Source: CAVPHV01 sp964465915 (GTDB lineage Bacteria; Actinomycetota; Acidimicrobiia; Spongiisociales; UBA5794). Taken from it: a stretch of 16,748 nucleotides of DNA. Of the stretch, positions 6,438 to 14,342 are shown piece after piece. Each line of letters opens with the position of its first letter. Position 1 is the first letter of the stretch. The position numbers and the translations under genes are program-made. The stretch spans positions 1-16,748 of the forward strand of contig CAYXMJ010000048.1 in assembly GCA_964465915.1 (NCBI GenBank), written 5' to 3'. The notes beneath the pieces were generated by a model that was not told the DNA's origin, ran no database searches, and was given only the letters and a program-made list of their open reading frames with translations.

Positions 6438-8654
6438 TTAGAGAGCGAGGTCCTCGGGGCGGACCGGGACACGGTTGAGTGCCTTGCCGGTGGCAGCCCG
6501 GATGGCGGCGACCACTGCGGGAGTGGAACTGATCGTGGGCGGCTCGCCGATGCCCTTCGCACCGAAGGGACCCCAGTGGTCGGGTTCCTCGATGAACCGC
6601 ATGTCGACTTCGGGAGCGTCGAGGAACGTGGGGAGCAGATAGTCGGTGAACGTTGGGTTGCGGATGACGCCGTCGTCGACCACAAGTTCCTCCATCACGG
6701 CAAGGCCCATACCCTGCATGATCCCGCCCTCGACCTGGCCTCGGGCAGCCTGCGGATTGAGGATCTTGCCGACGTCTTGAGCGGTGTCGATCTGAACGAC
6801 CTTGACCAGGCCAAGCTCGGGGTCGACGTCGACCACGGCTCGATGGGCAGCAACAACAAACCCGGCGTGGGGATCGCCCTGCCCAAACTCGTCGACCTCG
6901 TAGGTTGGTGGGTGCCGGAACTGGACCCAATGTTCGACCGGACCGTCCGCGCAGATGTCGGCGACGGTCGCCACCACCGAACCGGCCCGCCACACCCCCG
7001 CATCGTTGAGGTCGTCGCCGTCGTACTGCTCGAGCAGCTTGGACCGCAGCCCCTGGGCCGCAGCGTGGACGGCGCCGCCCGTCATCTGGGTCTGGCGGGA
7101 CGCTGAGGTGGATCCCGCCGATCCAATCTGTGACGTGTCATCCCAGATCACGGCGACGTGTTCCATGCCGAGCACCGTCCTGGTGATCTGCTGGCAGACC
7201 GTGATCAGACCCTGACCCACCTCGATGGCTGCGGTATGCACCTCGACGCCGACATCGGTGAGAACGACCCGCGCCTCGGAGAAGTCGTCGAACGCCTCGG
7301 AGAAGGCGAGGTTCTTCAAACCGAGGGCGTACCCGACACCACGCCGAACGGCCGAAGCCGGCGTGGTCAACCCGGTACCACCGGGCAGGTGACGCGGGTC
7401 GCTGCTGTCGAGAGGTTCGGGCAGCGGTATCGCCACCAGGGCATCGATGACCTCGTGGGTCGGCAGCGAACCTTCGATGATCTGGCCGGACGTTGCCAGC
7501 GGATCACCGGCAACGAGGGCGTTACGGCGGCGCAGTTCGAGCGGGTCGATGTCGAGTCGCGCCGCCAGACGATCCATCTGACTCTCGTACGCGAAACAAG
7601 TCTGCACCGCACCAAACCCGCGCATCGCTCCACACGGTGGGTTGTTGGTGCGGACCGCGGCAGCATCGACCACTACGTTGTCGCACACATAGGGTCCGAC
7701 CACGAAGAAGGCGGCGTTGGCCAGCACCGCCGGGCTGGTGTGGGCGTAGGCGCCGCCGTCCAGGATGAGGCGGGCTTCGACCTTGACCAGCTTGCCGTTC
7801 TCGTCGGCCTCGTGGCGATACCACATGCGGGACGGATGTCGCTTGACGTGTCCCACGAACGACTCGCTGCGGTCGTAGACCATCTTGACCGGACGGCCGG
7901 TCACCATCGACAGCATGGCAATGTGGATGTGGAGCGAGATGTCCTCCCGTGCCCCAAAGGCACCACCGATCCCGGCGGGATGGCAGCGGATCTGATCGTC
8001 TGCGACGTCGAGGCAGGCAACAATCTGGCGATGGTCGACATGGACCCACTGGCTGGTGACGTAGAGGTCGAACCCGCCCTCGCCATCCGGGATGGCCAAC
8101 CCGGCTTCCGGTCCAAGCGGCGCCTGGTCTTGGGTCGCCGTTTCGTAGTAGCCCTCGATCACGACAGAGCCGGTCGCAGCAGGGTCGCCGCGGCGGATCG
8201 TCATATCTCTGAAGACGTCGCCCGCAGCCGCGGCCGCCTCGGGATCGACCGCAGGTTCGAGCGGCTCCCACTCGGTGATGATCGCCGCGGCCGCCCGACG
8301 AGCGGTCTCGAGGTCCTCGGCGGCCACAACCGCAACAGGCTCGCCCCAGTATCGGGCTTCGCCGTCACAAAGAACCGGCTGATCCTGGTGGTCCTGGCCA
8401 AAGAGGGGCAGGCCGGGGACGTCGTCCTGGGTGAGCACGGCATGGACCCCGCCCATCGCCAATGCCGGGCCGATGTCCAGGCGAGTGAGGCGGGCATGGG
8501 CATAGGGGCTGCGCACGGTGGCACCCCACAGCATGCCGGCCGCAAACAAGTCGGAGGCGTAGGCGAAGTTGCCGGAGACCTTGGGCACCCCGTCGGGCCG
8601 GAGCACGCTCTCGCCGATTCCGCCGGCAACCCTGCCCCGTGTCTCGGTGGTCAC
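6438..8654 (-). CDS. Xanthine dehydrogenase-family molybdopterin-binding subunit
   Basis: The 738-residue catalytic subunit of a molybdenum hydroxylase; this class hydroxylates N-heterocycles or aldehydes with water at a Mo-MCD centre. Visible parts are the N-terminal domain (VPKVSGNFAYASDL, ATVRSPYAHARL), the Mo-cofactor loops GGAFGARED (230-238) and AMRGFGAVQT (R345), the segment EVGQGLITV, and near the end FGAKGIGEPP. E704 of that last motif aligns with the catalytic glutamate of xanthine dehydrogenase. It lacks the AYxCSFR loop of CO dehydrogenase. Length is normal for a separate Mo subunit. The GTG start at 8654 has GAGGAGGG 7 nt upstream and overlaps the iron-sulfur subunit stop as GTGA. 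Purine oxidation is suggested by the deaminase gene across the transporter, but the substrate is not proven. Confidence 0.9.
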   Translation of the reverse strand: MTTETRGRVAGGIGESVLRPDGVPKVSGNFAYASDLFAAGMLWGATVRSPYAHARLTRLDIGPALAMGGVHAVLTQDDVPGLPLFGQDHQDQPVLCDGEARYWGEPVAVVAAEDLETARRAAAAIITEWEPLEPAVDPEAAAAAGDVFRDMTIRRGDPAATGSVVIEGYYETATQDQAPLGPEAGLAIPDGEGGFDLYVTSQWVHVDHRQIVACLDVADDQIRCHPAGIGGAFGAREDISLHIHIAMLSMVTGRPVKMVYDRSESFVGHVKRHPSRMWYRHEADENGKLVKVEARLILDGGAYAHTSPAVLANAAFFVVGPYVCDNVVVDAAAVRTNNPPCGAMRGFGAVQTCFAYESQMDRLAARLDIDPLELRRRNALVAGDPLATSGQIIEGSLPTHEVIDALVAIPLPEPLDSSDPRHLPGGTGLTTPASAVRRGVGYALGLKNLAFSEAFDDFSEARVVLTDVGVEVHTAAIEVGQGLITVCQQITRTVLGMEHVAVIWDDTSQIGSAGSTSASRQTQMTGGAVHAAAQGLRSKLLEQYDGDDLNDAGVWRAGSVVATVADICADGPVEHWVQFRHPPTYEVDEFGQGDPHAGFVVAAHRAVVDVDPELGLVKVVQIDTAQDVGKILNPQAARGQVEGGIMQGMGLAVMEELVVDDGVIRNPTFTDYLLPTFLDAPEVDMRFIEEPDHWGPFGAKGIGEPPTISSTPAVVAAIRAATGKALNRVPVRPEDLAL

Positions 8655-9115
8655 GCTCGACCCTCCTCGGCGAGGGCCTCGAGACCACGCAGAATCGCAC
8701 CGTAGCCGGTGCAGCGGCAGATGTTGCCCGACAGGGCCTCGCGGATTTCGTCCTCATCGGGACTCGGGTTCGCTTCATAGAGGTGGGCGGCGGCAACCAC
8801 AAAGCCGGGAGTGCAGAAGCCACATTGCACGGCGCCGGCGTCGAGCATCGCCTGTTGCACCGGATGAGCCTCGTCTTCGGAGCCATATCCCTCGACGGTG
8901 GTGACGGTGGCACCTTCACAATCGCTCGTCATGACCAGGCAGGAGCAAACGAGTTCGCCGTCGAGTACAACCGAGCACGAGCCACATTCGCCCTGCTCGC
9001 AGGCGTTCTTCGACCCGGGAAGGCCGAGGTCGTCACGCAGCACTGCCAGCAACGATTCCCAACCGGCGACATTTGCTGTCCGGGTCTCTCCGTTGACGGT
9101 GAAAGTGACAATCAT
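8651..9115 (-). CDS. Xanthine dehydrogenase-family [2Fe-2S] subunit
   Basis: A 154-residue electron-transfer subunit carrying two [2Fe-2S] clusters between the Mo and FAD subunits. The plant-ferredoxin-like cluster uses C39, C44, C47 and C59 (ACEQGECGSCSV, then CSCL). The second cluster uses C98, C101, C133 and C135 (QCGFCTPG and NICRCTGYGAI). All eight cysteines are present and the length is typical. The ATG at 9115 gives the family N-terminus MIVTFTVNGE and overlaps the FAD-subunit stop as ATGA; a GTG four codons upstream is a less likely start. Translational coupling to both neighbours fits equal production of the three subunits. Confidence 0.94.
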   Translation of the reverse strand: MIVTFTVNGETRTANVAGWESLLAVLRDDLGLPGSKNACEQGECGSCSVVLDGELVCSCLVMTSDCEGATVTTVEGYGSEDEAHPVQQAMLDAGAVQCGFCTPGFVVAAAHLYEANPSPDEDEIREALSGNICRCTGYGAILRGLEALAEEGRA

Positions 9116-9918
9116 GCGGCGAGGCACCTTTCCAGCAGGCGCCGGGCGAGGACTCCGGCGGAGTGACGCCGGTACTCGGCGGTGGCGCGGTGGTCGGTGA
9201 TGGGACGCACCTCAGCGGCGACCATCTTGGCGAACTCGGCGAGCGCGGCGTCGGAGGGATTGGCCTCAGCGCTGATCATCTCTTCGGCCTGCCTGGCCCG
9301 CAACGGCGTTGGCGCCACCGATCCCAGTGCCACTCGAGTCGTGCCGTCGTCCCACCGCATCACCACAGCCGACACCACGGAAATGACCATTGCATTGCGG
9401 GGGCCGATCTTGGCGAATTCCTGCTGATCCGGCATGTGGTCCGGCAGCACGGCAGCTGTCACGATCTCGTCGTCTGCCAGCGAGGTTCGTTTCACACCGG
9501 TGAAGAAGTCGCTCCACGGCACCAGGCGGGTCCCTCCGCTCTTCGAGGCCACCTCGATATCGGCGTCAAGGGCCGCCAACCACGGCAGCCCGTCGCCGGC
9601 CGGGCTGGCGGTGCCGATGTTGCCGCCGAGCGTGCCGGCGGCGCGAATCTGGGGGGACCCAACGGTCCGGGCAGCCTGGGCCAGAGCCCGGAGGTCGGAA
9701 CGCTCCAGGGTTGCCCAGGTGACCCCTGAGCCGATGCGGCGTGACTCGAGCACGCGTAACTCTGGAACGTGACGCAACGATATGACTGACGATGGTCGAT
9801 GGTGGGCGAGGTTGACCTCCACCATGAGGTCGGTCCCACCGGCAAGCAGCTCAGAACCGGGGGCTGCGTCCCGGGCGGCAAGGGCTTCATCGAGCCCATG
9901 GGCCATCACAAAATCCAT
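9112..9918 (-). CDS. Xanthine dehydrogenase-family FAD-binding subunit
   Basis: The 268-residue FAD subunit of the molybdenum hydroxylase (CoxM/XdhB fold), which passes electrons from the iron-sulfur subunit to the final acceptor. FAD-binding motifs are LAGGTDLMVE (25-34) and TLGGNIGTASPAGDGLPWLAA (96 onwards), followed by LVPWSDFFTGVKRTSL and the C-terminal domain with FAKIGPRNAMVISVVSAV. It is the first gene of the five-gene minus-strand operon. The ATG at 9918 is chosen because family sequence begins there; no clear ribosome-binding site precedes it. A TAGTTT box ends 8 nt before the ATG, so the mRNA may be leaderless. An ATG four codons in (9906) is an alternative start. Confidence 0.91.
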   Translation of the reverse strand: MDFVMAHGLDEALAARDAAPGSELLAGGTDLMVEVNLAHHRPSSVISLRHVPELRVLESRRIGSGVTWATLERSDLRALAQAARTVGSPQIRAAGTLGGNIGTASPAGDGLPWLAALDADIEVASKSGGTRLVPWSDFFTGVKRTSLADDEIVTAAVLPDHMPDQQEFAKIGPRNAMVISVVSAVVMRWDDGTTRVALGSVAPTPLRARQAEEMISAEANPSDAALAEFAKMVAAEVRPITDHRATAEYRRHSAGVLARRLLERCLAA

Positions 9919-10124
9919 CGGGCCCAAAACTAGCAACCCGAGCGACGCCTGTCCCGTCCACCCCCCGTTCTGGCGTGGCTGGAGTACCAGAAACCGCGCC
10001 GCAACCACGCACAAACGGGAGAATCCGGTGGCGAACGGCCCACGCGCTCCGACAATGGACCCTGTTGGACCGAGGCGTCGACCCATACATTGGGGGCAAA
10101 AGCCAATCAACCAAGGGGTCAGTC
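9919..10124. promoter_or_regulatory. Divergent promoter region, hydroxylase operon / transporter
   Basis: This 206-bp spacer holds two outward promoters. Leftward, TAGTTT (9932-9927) lies 8 nt from the FAD-subunit ATG, without a -35. Rightward, TTGGAC (10065-10070) and TACATT (10086-10091) are 15 bp apart, a short but usable spacing, 33 nt before the transporter ATG. A TGGACC direct repeat (10056-10061 and 10066-10071) lies at the rightward -35 and could be an operator. No palindrome stands out. The shared spacer suggests joint control of enzyme and transporter. Confidence 0.35.
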
Positions 10125-11441
10125 ATGGCCGAAACGGCCAATCGTTGGAAAGTCGTCGTCGGGGCGTTGCTCATTCAGCTCTGCCTGGGCGCCATCTATG
10201 CCTGGTCGGTGTTCACCCCGGCCCTCAAGGACGAGGGTGGATGGTCCAAACTGAGCACCCAGGTCGTGTTCTCCGTTGGCCTGGCCACGTTCGCTCTGGT
10301 GATGGTGTTCGCCGGACGCAAACTGAACGACTGGGGCCCCCAACGCCTCGCCATGATGGGTGGCATCACGCTTGGCGTCGGCTATTTCATCGCCGGTCTG
10401 GGGGACGGCATGAACTTCTTCACGGTCCTGGTTGGCATCGGTATCGTCGCCGGCGCCGGCATCGGACTCGCCTACGTCGTTCCCATCGCGGTTGGGATGC
10501 GCTGGTTCCCCGACCACAAGGGAATGATCACCGGTGTCGCCGTGGCCGGGTTCGGTTTCGGGGCCCTCGGCTGGGTCAAACTCGCCGGGTCATGGGGCCA
10601 GCTCATCGACCGGATCGGACTCGACGGCACCTTCATGGTCTACGGCGTCATGTTCGGCGTCATGGTCGTGGTCGGCAGCCTGTGGATGAAGTTCCCGCCG
10701 ACCGGATGGCTCCCCGAGGGTTTCACGCCGCCTCAGGCCCTCGGTGCCGGTGGCGAGAACTTCACGCCACGCGAGATGCTACGCACCCCCCAGTTCCACC
10801 TCATCTCACTCACGTTCATGGTGAGTGCCGGGGCGGGCCTCATGGCCATCGGCCTCATGAAGCTCTACCCGATCGAAGCGCTCGAGGCGAACGGTGTCAG
10901 CTCGACGGAGGCCAGCGCCATCGCCGGAACCGCCATGGCGGTCTTCTTCAGCCTGGCGAACGGCATCGGTCGTCTGGCGTGGGGCAGCATGAGCGATAGG
11001 CTCGGCCGCAAGCGGTCCGTCGTCATCATGGCGGCCAGCCAGGGTGTGTTCTTGCTGTTGTTCACGACGATGGCCGGCAACGAGTTCACGCTCTACCTCG
11101 CCGCCGCTCTGATCGGCTTCAACTTCGGCGGCAACTTCGCCTTGTTCCCCGCACTCACTGCCGACGAGTTCGGTGATGGAGCCGTGGGCAAGAACTACCC
11201 GTGGGTGTTCCTCAGCTACGGCGCAGGCGGCATCATCTTCCCGATCCTCGGTGGATGGCTTGGTGACCTCGGCAACTTCCCGCTGGCGTTCTTCATCTGT
11301 GGCGCAGGTTGCCTGATCGGTGCCGGTGCTGCCTACCTGGTGTTCCCGCCACACCACGACGAGGCAACCAAATCGTTCAGCGTGCACGGCTTCCTGCACA
11401 ACGCTCACCTGTTCGAGCGCGAGTCGGCGGCCGCCAAATAG
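10125..11441 (+). CDS. OFA-family MFS transporter
   Basis: A 438-residue major-facilitator protein of the oxalate/formate antiporter (OFA) group with about 12 membrane helices. The N-terminus NRWKVVVGALLIQLCLGAIY followed by AWSVFTPAL is the hallmark of the group. The helix 2-3 loop AGRKLNDWGPQRLAMMGG and the central RLAWGSMSDRLGRKRSVV loop are MFS signature loops, and GIGIVAGAGIGLAYVVPIAVG forms a glycine-rich helix. Known OFA members carry oxalate, formate or lactate-type anions, but substrates vary. Here, next to a molybdenum hydroxylase, it may carry the substrate or a product such as an organic anion. The ATG at 10125 has AAGGGG 6-7 nt upstream; open frame further upstream lacks family sequence. 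It is divergent from the hydroxylase operon and ends in a strong hairpin. Confidence 0.88.
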   Translation: MAETANRWKVVVGALLIQLCLGAIYAWSVFTPALKDEGGWSKLSTQVVFSVGLATFALVMVFAGRKLNDWGPQRLAMMGGITLGVGYFIAGLGDGMNFFTVLVGIGIVAGAGIGLAYVVPIAVGMRWFPDHKGMITGVAVAGFGFGALGWVKLAGSWGQLIDRIGLDGTFMVYGVMFGVMVVVGSLWMKFPPTGWLPEGFTPPQALGAGGENFTPREMLRTPQFHLISLTFMVSAGAGLMAIGLMKLYPIEALEANGVSSTEASAIAGTAMAVFFSLANGIGRLAWGSMSDRLGRKRSVVIMAASQGVFLLLFTTMAGNEFTLYLAAALIGFNFGGNFALFPALTADEFGDGAVGKNYPWVFLSYGAGGIIFPILGGWLGDLGNFPLAFFICGAGCLIGAGAAYLVFPPHHDEATKSFSVHGFLHNAHLFERESAAAK

Positions 11442-11463
11442 CCGCCGTCTGGCAGCGGATGAC

Positions 11464-11492
11464 CCCGCCTCGGCTATCCCGGGGCGGGTTCT
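11464..11492 (+). terminator. Terminator hairpin after the MFS gene
   Basis: CCCGCCTCGG (11464-11473) and CCGGGGCGGG (11479-11488) form a 10-bp stem with one G-U pair and a 5-nt loop, followed by TTCTGTT. It lies in the 69-bp gap between the convergent transporter and deaminase genes and could stop transcription from both. Confidence 0.7.
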
Positions 11493-11510
11493 GTTGCCGA
11501 TATCGCAGGC

Positions 11511-12878
11511 TCAGCCGGCGAGGAGTCGGGTCGCCGCGGCGTTGTGACGGGCAATAACCGCAGGCAGATCCAGGGTGACGACCTGGCCGTTGCTGACCAC
11601 CGGCTTGCCGTGAACGTAGGTGTGGTCAACGGTCGCCGGGGCGGCGAACAGCACTGCCGCTACTGGATCGTGGAGGGCACCGGCGTACTCGATGCGGTCG
11701 AGCGAGATTGCGGTGAAGTCGGCACACTTGCCGACCTCGAGCGAACCAACGTCATCGCGGCCCAACACAGCCGCAGAGCCGAGGGTGGCGATCTCCAGCG
11801 CCTCGCGGGCTGTGAGCAACTCACCGCCCTCGAGAGCGGGTGATGCTGCTAGTCGTGACAGCAGCATGGCTTGGCGAGCCTCACCGATCATGTGGTTGCC
11901 GTCGTTGCTGGCCGACCCGTCGACGCCGAGGCCCAGGCGAACCCCGGCGGCGCGGTACCTGCGTACCGGGGCAATGCCCGAGGCGAGCCGCATGTTCGAC
12001 GAAGGGCAATGGGCGACACCCGTGCCGTCGACGGCCATCCGGGCGATCTCGGAATCGTTGATGAAGATGCCGTGGGCGAACCAGACATCCGGTCCGGCCC
12101 AGCCGAGGTCCTCCATCATCTCGACCGGCCGCATCCCGCTGGTCTCGAGGCAGAACTGCTCTTCGTCAAGCGTCTCGGCGACGTGAGTGTGGAGGTGCAC
12201 GCCCTTCTCGCGAGCGAGGTCCGCCGCCCGGCGCATCAGCTCAGGAGTGACCGAGAACGGCGAGCACGGCGAGATCACGACCCTGGTCATCGCCCCCGGA
12301 GCAGGGTCGTGGAACGCGTCAACAGCGTCGGCGCTCGCCTGCAGGATCACGTCCTCGTCCTCCACCACCGAGTCCGGTGGCAGCCCGCCCTTCGACTCAC
12401 CCAGGCTCATCGAACCGCGCGACAGGTGGACCCGCATCCCGACCTCGGCCGCCGCATGGGCCTCGTCGGACAGCGCCGAACCGTTGGGATAGAGGTAGAG
12501 GTGATCGGACGACGTCGTACAGCCCGACAATGCCAACTCGGCAAGGGCAACCTGGGTGGAGACCCAGATATCGTCCGGCGTCATCCGCGCCCAGATCGGG
12601 TACAGGGTACGCAACCAGTCGAACAGACCGGCGTCCTGTGCCCCAGGAACGGCGCGGGTCAGCGTTTGGTAGAAGTGGTGGTGGGTGTTGATCAACCCGG
12701 GGAGGACCACATGACCCGCAAGATCGACGACCCGATCGGCGGTCGCCGGCAGCTGTTCCGTGGGACCGACTTGCTCGATGAACCCGTCAACGGCATAGAG
12801 ACCTCCGTCGGCAATCTCATGGCGGTCTCCGTCCATAGTCGCCAGGACGGTGGCGTTCTTGATCAAGAGCGTGCTCAT
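11511..12878 (-). CDS. 8-oxoguanine deaminase-type amidohydrolase
   Basis: A 455-residue metal-dependent aminohydrolase (COG0402). The segment PGLINTHHHFYQTLTRAVPG, then QDAGLFDWLRTLYPIWARMT, matches from memory the 8-oxoguanine deaminase group, which converts 8-oxoguanine to urate plus ammonia; related members deaminate guanine, hydroxyatrazine-like triazines or isoxanthopterin. Metal and catalytic residues visible are H66/H68, H230/H232 in HLHTHVAET, H269 in FAHGIF, and D320 in LGVDGSASND. All are present, so an active enzyme is expected. The ATG at 12878 begins the family N-terminus. The upstream ribosome-binding site is poor, and a TACCGT box ends 7 nt before the ATG, hinting at a leaderless start; read-through from the kinase gene 35 nt upstream is also possible. 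Purine catabolism with the nearby hydroxylase is inferred. Confidence 0.87.
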   Translation of the reverse strand: MSTLLIKNATVLATMDGDRHEIADGGLYAVDGFIEQVGPTEQLPATADRVVDLAGHVVLPGLINTHHHFYQTLTRAVPGAQDAGLFDWLRTLYPIWARMTPDDIWVSTQVALAELALSGCTTSSDHLYLYPNGSALSDEAHAAAEVGMRVHLSRGSMSLGESKGGLPPDSVVEDEDVILQASADAVDAFHDPAPGAMTRVVISPCSPFSVTPELMRRAADLAREKGVHLHTHVAETLDEEQFCLETSGMRPVEMMEDLGWAGPDVWFAHGIFINDSEIARMAVDGTGVAHCPSSNMRLASGIAPVRRYRAAGVRLGLGVDGSASNDGNHMIGEARQAMLLSRLAASPALEGGELLTAREALEIATLGSAAVLGRDDVGSLEVGKCADFTAISLDRIEYAGALHDPVAAVLFAAPATVDHTYVHGKPVVSNGQVVTLDLPAVIARHNAAATRLLAG

Positions 12879-12913
12879 AGCCCAAACGGTACTCGTTCGA
12901 GGTGGGCCGGCGG

Positions 12914-14215
12914 CTATTGCGACTCTGAAGAGTGCGAGGATCCCTTCGGCCGGGACGCTGCGGCGGAATCTCGATCCGTGACGTCCACGCTCCCACCCCC
13001 AGGTGGGGCGACCGGAACCTTGAGCTCGAACCTGGTGGCGCCGGCCTCGCGCCGGTAGGAGAGCTCGCCGCCCATCAGATGGGCGAGGTGTCGAGAGACC
13101 GTTAGGCCGAGCCCGATGGGCTGCAGGGTGCCGCGGGCCTGACCGGCCTGGATGAACGGATCAAAGATGTGGTGTTCGAGTTCCGGCGGGATCCCCGAGC
13201 CGTTGTCGGATACGGCCAGGGTGCACCACGTGTCGTCGCTCGAGAGGTTGATCCAGGTTTCGCTTCCGCCGTAGCGGGTGGCATTGGTGACCAGGTTTCG
13301 GATGATCTGGCGGACCCGCAGCGGGTCTGCCCAGGCCTCGGCGGCACTGCCATCGACCGCGATGGCGTCGGCCGGGTCGAGATACTTGGCCAGCAGCACG
13401 GTGGCGACCTCCTCAGCGAGGTCGATCCTTCGGTTGCGAACCGTGAGAGCACCACTGTCGAGTTGGGCGGCCGTCAGCAACTCCTCGACGATGTCGGTCA
13501 CCTCAGTTGCCTCAGACTCGATGAGCCGCAGCGCTTCGTCCTTGTCCTCCTCCCCCAAGGCGCTGTGCTCGTCACGCAGCAAACGCGACCATCCCAGGAT
13601 CGATGTGAGTGGGGTGCGGATCTCGTGGCTGATCGAGGCGAGGAATTGGTCGCGGGAGCGGCGGGACCGGTCGAGGGCCCCGGAAACCACAACGACGAGC
13701 GCAACGGTGAGACTGGCAAAGATGACATAGGAGATGGCAGTGATCACCTCCGGCGCGGTGGCGACGTCTGGGAACGGGACAACCTCGACGCCGATGAGGG
13801 CCAGCACCGTCCAGGCGGCGCCGTAGGCCATGACCCACCACGCCTGGCCCCACGACAGCAACAAGGCCGGAACGACGAGCATGTAGATGAACGGAGCTCC
13901 AATGCCGGCGGGTTCGAGCTGAACGACGACCATGGCGACCCCGATCATGGTGATGTCGAGAAGCATTGCCGGTAGCGCCGAACGCTGTGGCTCCCTGCGC
14001 CGGATCAGTGCATCGACTACGGCAGCCGCGGCGAGGGCAGCGGCGATGAAGCCACCGGCCCATCCCCACAGCGCGCCGAGCGCGACACCGGTGAAGACGG
14101 TCATCGTGCCCATGACGGCGCGGAAGGTGTGCCAGGGCTGGGCCAGATCTGGAACGTTGACCAGGCCACGAGCGGTGAGCGGTGGTGCGCCTGGTCCGGT
14201 TTCTGTCGGACTCAT
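12914..14215 (-). CDS. Orphan membrane sensor histidine kinase
   Basis: A 433-residue kinase. About six membrane helices fill residues 33-181 with only short loops, so the input is probably sensed in or at the membrane. The HisKA domain has H197 in SISHEIRTPLTSILGW as phosphoacceptor. The ATPase domain shows the N box RNLVTNATRYGG (N311), G1 SDNGSGIP (D337, G339, G341), the F box FDPFIQAG (351-358) and G2 GLGLTVSRHLAHLMGGEL (368 onwards). All boxes are intact. The C-terminal 30 residues are polar and Ser-rich. No response regulator is encoded within the window, so the partner is elsewhere. The ATG at 14215 has a weak GAAGAG site. It is followed by the deaminase gene 35 nt downstream and preceded by a perfect 14-bp palindrome. 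Confidence 0.92.
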   Translation of the reverse strand: MSPTETGPGAPPLTARGLVNVPDLAQPWHTFRAVMGTMTVFTGVALGALWGWAGGFIAAALAAAAVVDALIRRREPQRSALPAMLLDITMIGVAMVVVQLEPAGIGAPFIYMLVVPALLLSWGQAWWVMAYGAAWTVLALIGVEVVPFPDVATAPEVITAISYVIFASLTVALVVVVSGALDRSRRSRDQFLASISHEIRTPLTSILGWSRLLRDEHSALGEEDKDEALRLIESEATEVTDIVEELLTAAQLDSGALTVRNRRIDLAEEVATVLLAKYLDPADAIAVDGSAAEAWADPLRVRQIIRNLVTNATRYGGSETWINLSSDDTWCTLAVSDNGSGIPPELEHHIFDPFIQAGQARGTLQPIGLGLTVSRHLAHLMGGELSYRREAGATRFELKVPVAPPGGGSVDVTDRDSAAASRPKGSSHSSESQ

Positions 14216-14342
14216 GTGAGGTCGCTCTTCGTCGGCGGTGATGCCTTCCGACCCTCCAGTCGTCCTGCTTCATGTATCGACCAAACGCCGCCAAAATCGC
14301 AGCGTCAAACCAAATTCCCATCAAGGGACTAGTCCCTACCGG
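14216..14342 (-). promoter_or_regulatory. Upstream region of the histidine kinase with a perfect palindrome
   Basis: AGGGACTAGTCCCT (14324-14337) is a perfect 14-bp palindrome, 5 nt past the carbonic-anhydrase-like stop and 108 bp before the kinase ATG. On the minus strand TTGACG (14308-14303) follows it by 15 bp and could be a -35 element, though no convincing -10 is seen at 16-18 bp. Its position upstream of a -35 fits an activator site; a weak terminator for the preceding gene is the alternative. Confidence 0.45.

Noticed and set aside
7158..8705. Long open plus-strand frame opposite the molybdopterin-subunit gene
   Set aside because: Arg/Gly/Asp-rich translation with no family motif; it is the antisense shadow of a GC-rich gene with clear motifs on the other strand.
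6438..9918. Aerobic CO dehydrogenase (CoxMSL)
   Set aside because: Subunit composition is similar, but the large subunit lacks the AYxCSFR active-site loop and shows the AMRGFG form of xanthine dehydrogenase-like enzymes.
11871..13058. Long open plus-strand frame opposite the deaminase
   Set aside because: Low-complexity, Arg/Gly-rich translation that crosses the gap between two well-supported minus-strand genes.
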